Of a stretch of DNA of 64,000 nt, positions 60,006 to 64,000 are shown in pieces. The notes beneath the pieces were generated by a model that made no database searches, had not been told where the DNA came from, and saw nothing but the letters and a program-made list of their open reading frames with translations. A program made the translations under genes and the position numbers. Numbering within the stretch: position 1 is the stretch's first letter; every line of letters begins with the position of its first letter. This DNA comes from Anas platyrhynchos (taxonomy: Eukaryota; Chordata; Aves; Anseriformes; Anatidae): the NCBI RefSeq assembly GCF_047663525.1, contig NC_092604.1, forward strand, positions 13,007,501 through 13,071,500, in the 5' to 3' direction.

Positions 60006-63000
60006 GCCTATTGCAGAGTTCACCTCTTCAGGCAGCAGCTGGGTGCGAGCTGAATGCGGCAGTGCCCATGCTGCCCAAAGGGCAGGTACCTGGGGTCCTC
60101 ATGCTCACCTGATTTCTGAAGTAGCCATCATAAGAAGATGGGTTTCTCTTAAGCTTTGTCTCTTTTTTTCTAACTTTTATGAGTCTTTGCAAGGTCACTG
60201 CCTCCCAAATACATATTCCAAAGTTCAAATTCTGGATTGTTGCTGAGCACAGCAGTCAGCACACCGAAGCAGTTCCTGGTTGGGCAGGTGCTGTGGTTTT
60301 ATGCTTTTTGGTCTTTCTGGGCTTCACAGCATCCTTCCTAGTGCTGCAAGTGTCAAGCAAGAGCAAGTCGTTGTTTGTCACCGAACATTTGCCTCTTCCT
60401 GGGCAAACTCTGTTGTTAGTGGTGCTGTGCTCTGGGTGATGTGCACGGGCCAGAGCAGGTACGGCAGCGAGAGCCACCCCCTGTCCACATCCTCCTCCTT
60501 CCCCATCTGGTAAACTCCCTGCGTGTCTCTGACAGGTTGTAAAATGAGGTAAAGAAGTTGGGCAAAGTGTAATTAATAATCCTGAGCCGATCTGCAGTTA
60601 AAGGCTCCCAGTCACCTCCCCAGAGCGCTGCAAAGCCCGATGCCCCTCTCTGGACACGTGTCAGGTTAGTGCTGCAAGCACCGCTTCAAGCCTTGCTGCT
60701 GGTGCAGGAGCTACAAGGTTTGGAGATAGCACAATGTACACAGAAGATGGCCTCTCGTGGGAGTGAATTGGCCTCGAATTACCTCTGCAGAACCCCCCCT
60801 CCGCAAAATAGCAGTTTGCAAGTGAACGGCATTAAAGCAAAGAACTGCAAAACGAAATAACGCCGTCTGCAAGGATTGTGAAACTTCGTTCCCAGACAGT
60901 GTAACTTCTCGTTTGACCTGTACATATCCCGCAGTCAAACGTGAAGGGCTTTGGACTCTAATACCATCTGTGGGAATGTGATCCCCGGGCTAGTTTGCAG
61001 CTGTTCAGCACTCTCTCAAGATACCCTGGAATTTCCAAGTTCAATTGAACGAGGCAGTGAAAATAAATGTGAAGGGTTTTAATATCGATCTATGAAGATT
61101 ACGGTGTTCATAGGTAAATAAACGCTCCCGTGTTATATTTTCTTGCATGAAGGGCACAACAGAACATACTTTTTATTTTAGGCTGAGGAAAACCTTAGTG
61201 GGAAGGAACAGAAGGCAGGTCCCGGTGACAGCACGGCGTGTGTCTGCGCATGCATGTCTGTCAGTCTTTCACAAACGGTTGCAGACGCTCCGAGAACAAA
61301 AGTAGTTGTTGAGCTCTGCACGCGGGAGAGTTCTTACACTCGTACAGATGCAGTCCATGGAAAATAACAGGCCCTTGAGGCTTGGCTGCATAATCCGCAC
61401 AGCCTCACACCTAAAAATATATTTTCTGATCTCCTCCAGAGACACCCTCCCCCCCCCATTTTCGGCTGTTGAGTAATGAGGGTGAGTCAGCCGCATTAGG
61501 GCTCCTATTCATCCCGCTTCATTGTGCTGAAGCAGGCAGCAGCTACTGGAATTGTGCAGCCCATCTCGGCGCTAACTCAATAGCGCTGCTTATTTCCCCA
61601 TCTCTTTTTAAAGACCGTGCAGAAGTAAACCTGCTGGGGTTGTGCATTAGTTTTCCTTTCACTCCATAAGCTGCTCCTTTCCCAAGGAGCCCAGCACCTC
61701 GCTGCTGTTGGCTCACATAGGCGGTATAAAGCAGAACTGGATCTGCAGTTTTTAAAATTGTTTTCTCGTATTTTCTTGATTAAAGAGTTCTGTCCAAGGA
61801 GCAATGGTCCTAGAGGCATCCTTCTTTAGGGGCCTGTGAATACTAATTCCTCTTCTTGGCACCCGGATCTGGTATCTCCTGCTCTGTGTCATGAGTGCAG
61901 CATGCCTGGCGTATTACAAGTTGTGTTTGAATTGAAGTGGTATTCCTGCAGCTGCATCATGTGAACATCAACATTAAATGGTTGTTCTGGGATTAATAGT
62001 TCTTTCTCTACCTTTTGGACTGTAGCTTCCTTTTGCAGGAGGGGCAGGAAATCACATCCTGTGCCTGACATTCACAGCCTTGGCTCGCTCCCAGAGCGGA
62101 GCAGAATTCGGTGCTGCTGGTGCTCGCAGCTCGGGTTGTTCAGGGCACCGGGCGTGAGCTGCCCACTGCAGGGGGGGTCGTGGGGGGGGCAGTGTTTTGC
62201 CTCAGCTCTGCTGACTTCAGTGCAGCAGCGGCTCTTGGAGCAAGGACGGCGTTTCCTAAACGCCAATGAGTGCAGAGCACGGCCAGCTGGGCCACGGCCA
62301 GGGGCACAGCTCTCCTGCAGCCCCCATCCAGGCAGAAGCGTGCCCGAGCTGTGCCATCAGGTGCAGAGAGCGCGCTGCTGCCCACCGGCCGTGCCGAGCT
62401 CCCTGCCACCGCTGCTGCTGCAGGGCTTGTGGGCAGCAGGAGCCTGCACGGAGCTGAGGAAAGCCACAGGTAGCGGGGCTGCCTGTCAGACGGGGCTATA
62501 GCTGCACGTCAGCATCCTTCTGACACGAAGCTTGACACGCATTCACGTCTTGTTGGCCTCCAGAGCTGAAACTGAGAACTGAAGAGGCTCCTCGTGGTAT
62601 TTGTTGCTCAAGAGACTGTGAACGTTTCCTCACTCTCACCATTGCTACTTGTCATGCTAGCAAGGCCCCACAGGCTCATGCAAAGCCTTGGGGACACAAA
62701 CCCTCCTCTCAATGTCTCTGCCTCTCCAGCAGCTGTGCCTTGCCTGTAGGTCTCAGCTTTTCTCCAAATCTGCTTTTGACACAAGCCTGTATCTCCGTGG
62801 GTGTGGATGAGCTGGGTGTGCTGTTTGCTTGGCAGACCGACGGTGGGGTGTGAGGGAGCTCCATTGGCGTTGCTGGGATCACCTGGAGCAGCTCCGCACT
62901 GAGCCCAGGGTTCGCTGCTTGCCGGTGTTTGTTGCTGGCGTGGTGTGAGGCTGCTGGAGAGGGGGTGGTGGGGCACAGCCTCCTTGTGCTGGGGCAGGGA

Positions 63001-64000
63001 GATGGTGGGTGCAGGGGGAGCCGTGGAGTATCCCACCCCCACCATGGGCCTGCCTCTGCTGCGTGCCTCTGGGCCCCGCATGGGGATGTCCAATTCCTTT
63101 ACCGAATTTGCCATGGAGCTGTATCCAGTGGTGGTTTTGCTCACTCATCGTGTTGGGGTTTTAGGCTGGGATGTGGATTCTTGGAACTTGGAGTCCTGAC
63201 CGGGGATCACAGGGTTGCACCTTCATCGGCATTTCGTTTTGATCAACATCTTCATCTCCCGGTTGCTTTCTGTCTTTAGTGGTGCCAGTGTTCGTTCCCC
63301 AGTATTGGGAACAGCTGCCACTGGCTTTGCCATAGACTGCCTTGGATGTGGGCCCCCGTGCTCCCAAAGTGTTCCTTGGAAGCAGGAGAGGTGCAAGATG
63401 GAGAGACCTAAAAGGCAGAGAGCTCAGCGAGAGACCCTGTGAGGAACTCCAGGTAAGGGCTGTTAGCCCTCTGCAGCGCAGCGCAGGACGCTCCAAACAG
63501 CCGGCGCTCGGGTGCCGGCGTGCGCTCCTAGATTAACCTGATGAAATGCAACAGGATAGGGAGGAAATGAAAGAGTTTGTACAAACTATAGGGGCAACAT
63601 ATGGCAGGCTGGGGATGGGGAGACCTTGGAGAGCAGTTCGTGGCCGCGGAGATACTCAGCCTGTTTTACAGCACAGCTGCTCCGAACAAAAGAGCCTGTC
63701 TGGAGCGCTCGTGTGTTAGTTAATGCTGGTGACAGGAAGTTTGGAAAATGTCTGAAATATTGCTCATTAAGTGGGCAAGTGCAGTGCTCAGGTTCGAAAC
63801 ATACTGATCAAATATGTTGGTCATAACGGACATGCTTATGAGATGTGTCAACGATTTAACGGAGTGGGTGCGAAAGCAGGGAAACAGTGGAACCAGAAGG
63901 CTCCAAAGGGAGCAATGTGTTGCAGATTAAGGTTGCCCAGGACCCTTTCAGGAGAAATTTGTCCAGCTTGTCTAAATATGTGGAACTGAAAAAGGCAGAG

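Larger units (their letters stand above)
48001..64000. other. Downstream noncoding DNA, GC-richer part
   Basis: Average GC rises from about 48 kb on, with patches at about 48.9-49.4, 53.9-54.6, 57.2-58.9 and 62.1-62.5 kb. Many overlapping open frames up to about 178 codons occur here, but none shows a protein family signature or consistent splice structure. Donor-like sites such as CAG|GTAAGG near 49435 and 63453 exist without identifiable exons around them. I see no protein-coding gene, though untranslated exons of a neighbour or a lncRNA cannot be excluded. Confidence 0.55.

Noticed and set aside
63791-63799. tRNA B-box-like GTTCGAAAC
   Set aside because: No matching A box at the right distance and no cloverleaf pairing in the flanks.

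Overview
The window looks like the LHX2 locus (LIM-homeodomain transcription factor) of a bird, in forward orientation. The five coding segments together read as LHX2. A short copy of the 3' end of a CR1 LINE near 32.9 kb, little other interspersed repeat, and AT-rich introns broken by very dense CpG islands all fit a sauropsid, most likely avian, genome. The species cannot be fixed from sequence alone. LHX2 is the only protein-coding gene I can support.

Layout. 1-8.3 kb is AT-rich upstream intergenic DNA with no coding signal and a few homeodomain-type candidate sites. 8.39-10.13 kb is a promoter and 5' UTR CpG island with a CCAAT box and a CRE-like site, running into coding exon 1 (9986-10105). 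Intron 1 (10106-12856) leads to exon 2 (12857-13059, LIM1). The 407-base intron 2 leads to exon 3 (13467-13849, LIM2 and linker). Intron 3 (13850-20317) holds two further large CpG islands. Exon 4 (20318-20523) carries most of the homeodomain. Intron 4 (20524-27305) leads to exon 5 (27306-27593, homeodomain helix 3 and C-terminal tail). The joined CDS is 1200 nt, 399 residues plus stop. All splice sites are GT-AG and all phases agree.

27.6-30.6 kb contains the 3' UTR, with three possible polyadenylation signals and a perfect 12-bp hairpin 12 nt after the stop. From about 30.6 kb to the end I see no recognisable exon. This flank is AT-rich to about 48 kb and more GC-rich afterwards, with small tandem repeats, homopolymers and one CR1 fragment. 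It is best read as noncoding flank that may hold LHX2 regulatory DNA.

The most interesting observation is an open, in-frame stretch directly upstream of the usual LHX2 start codon. Its first residues resemble the N-terminus of the paralogue LHX9 as I recall it. The putative internal ATG overlaps the stop codon of a six-codon upstream ORF. I found no CRISPR array, mobile-element coding gene, tRNA or rRNA, and nothing that amounts to a new multi-gene system.
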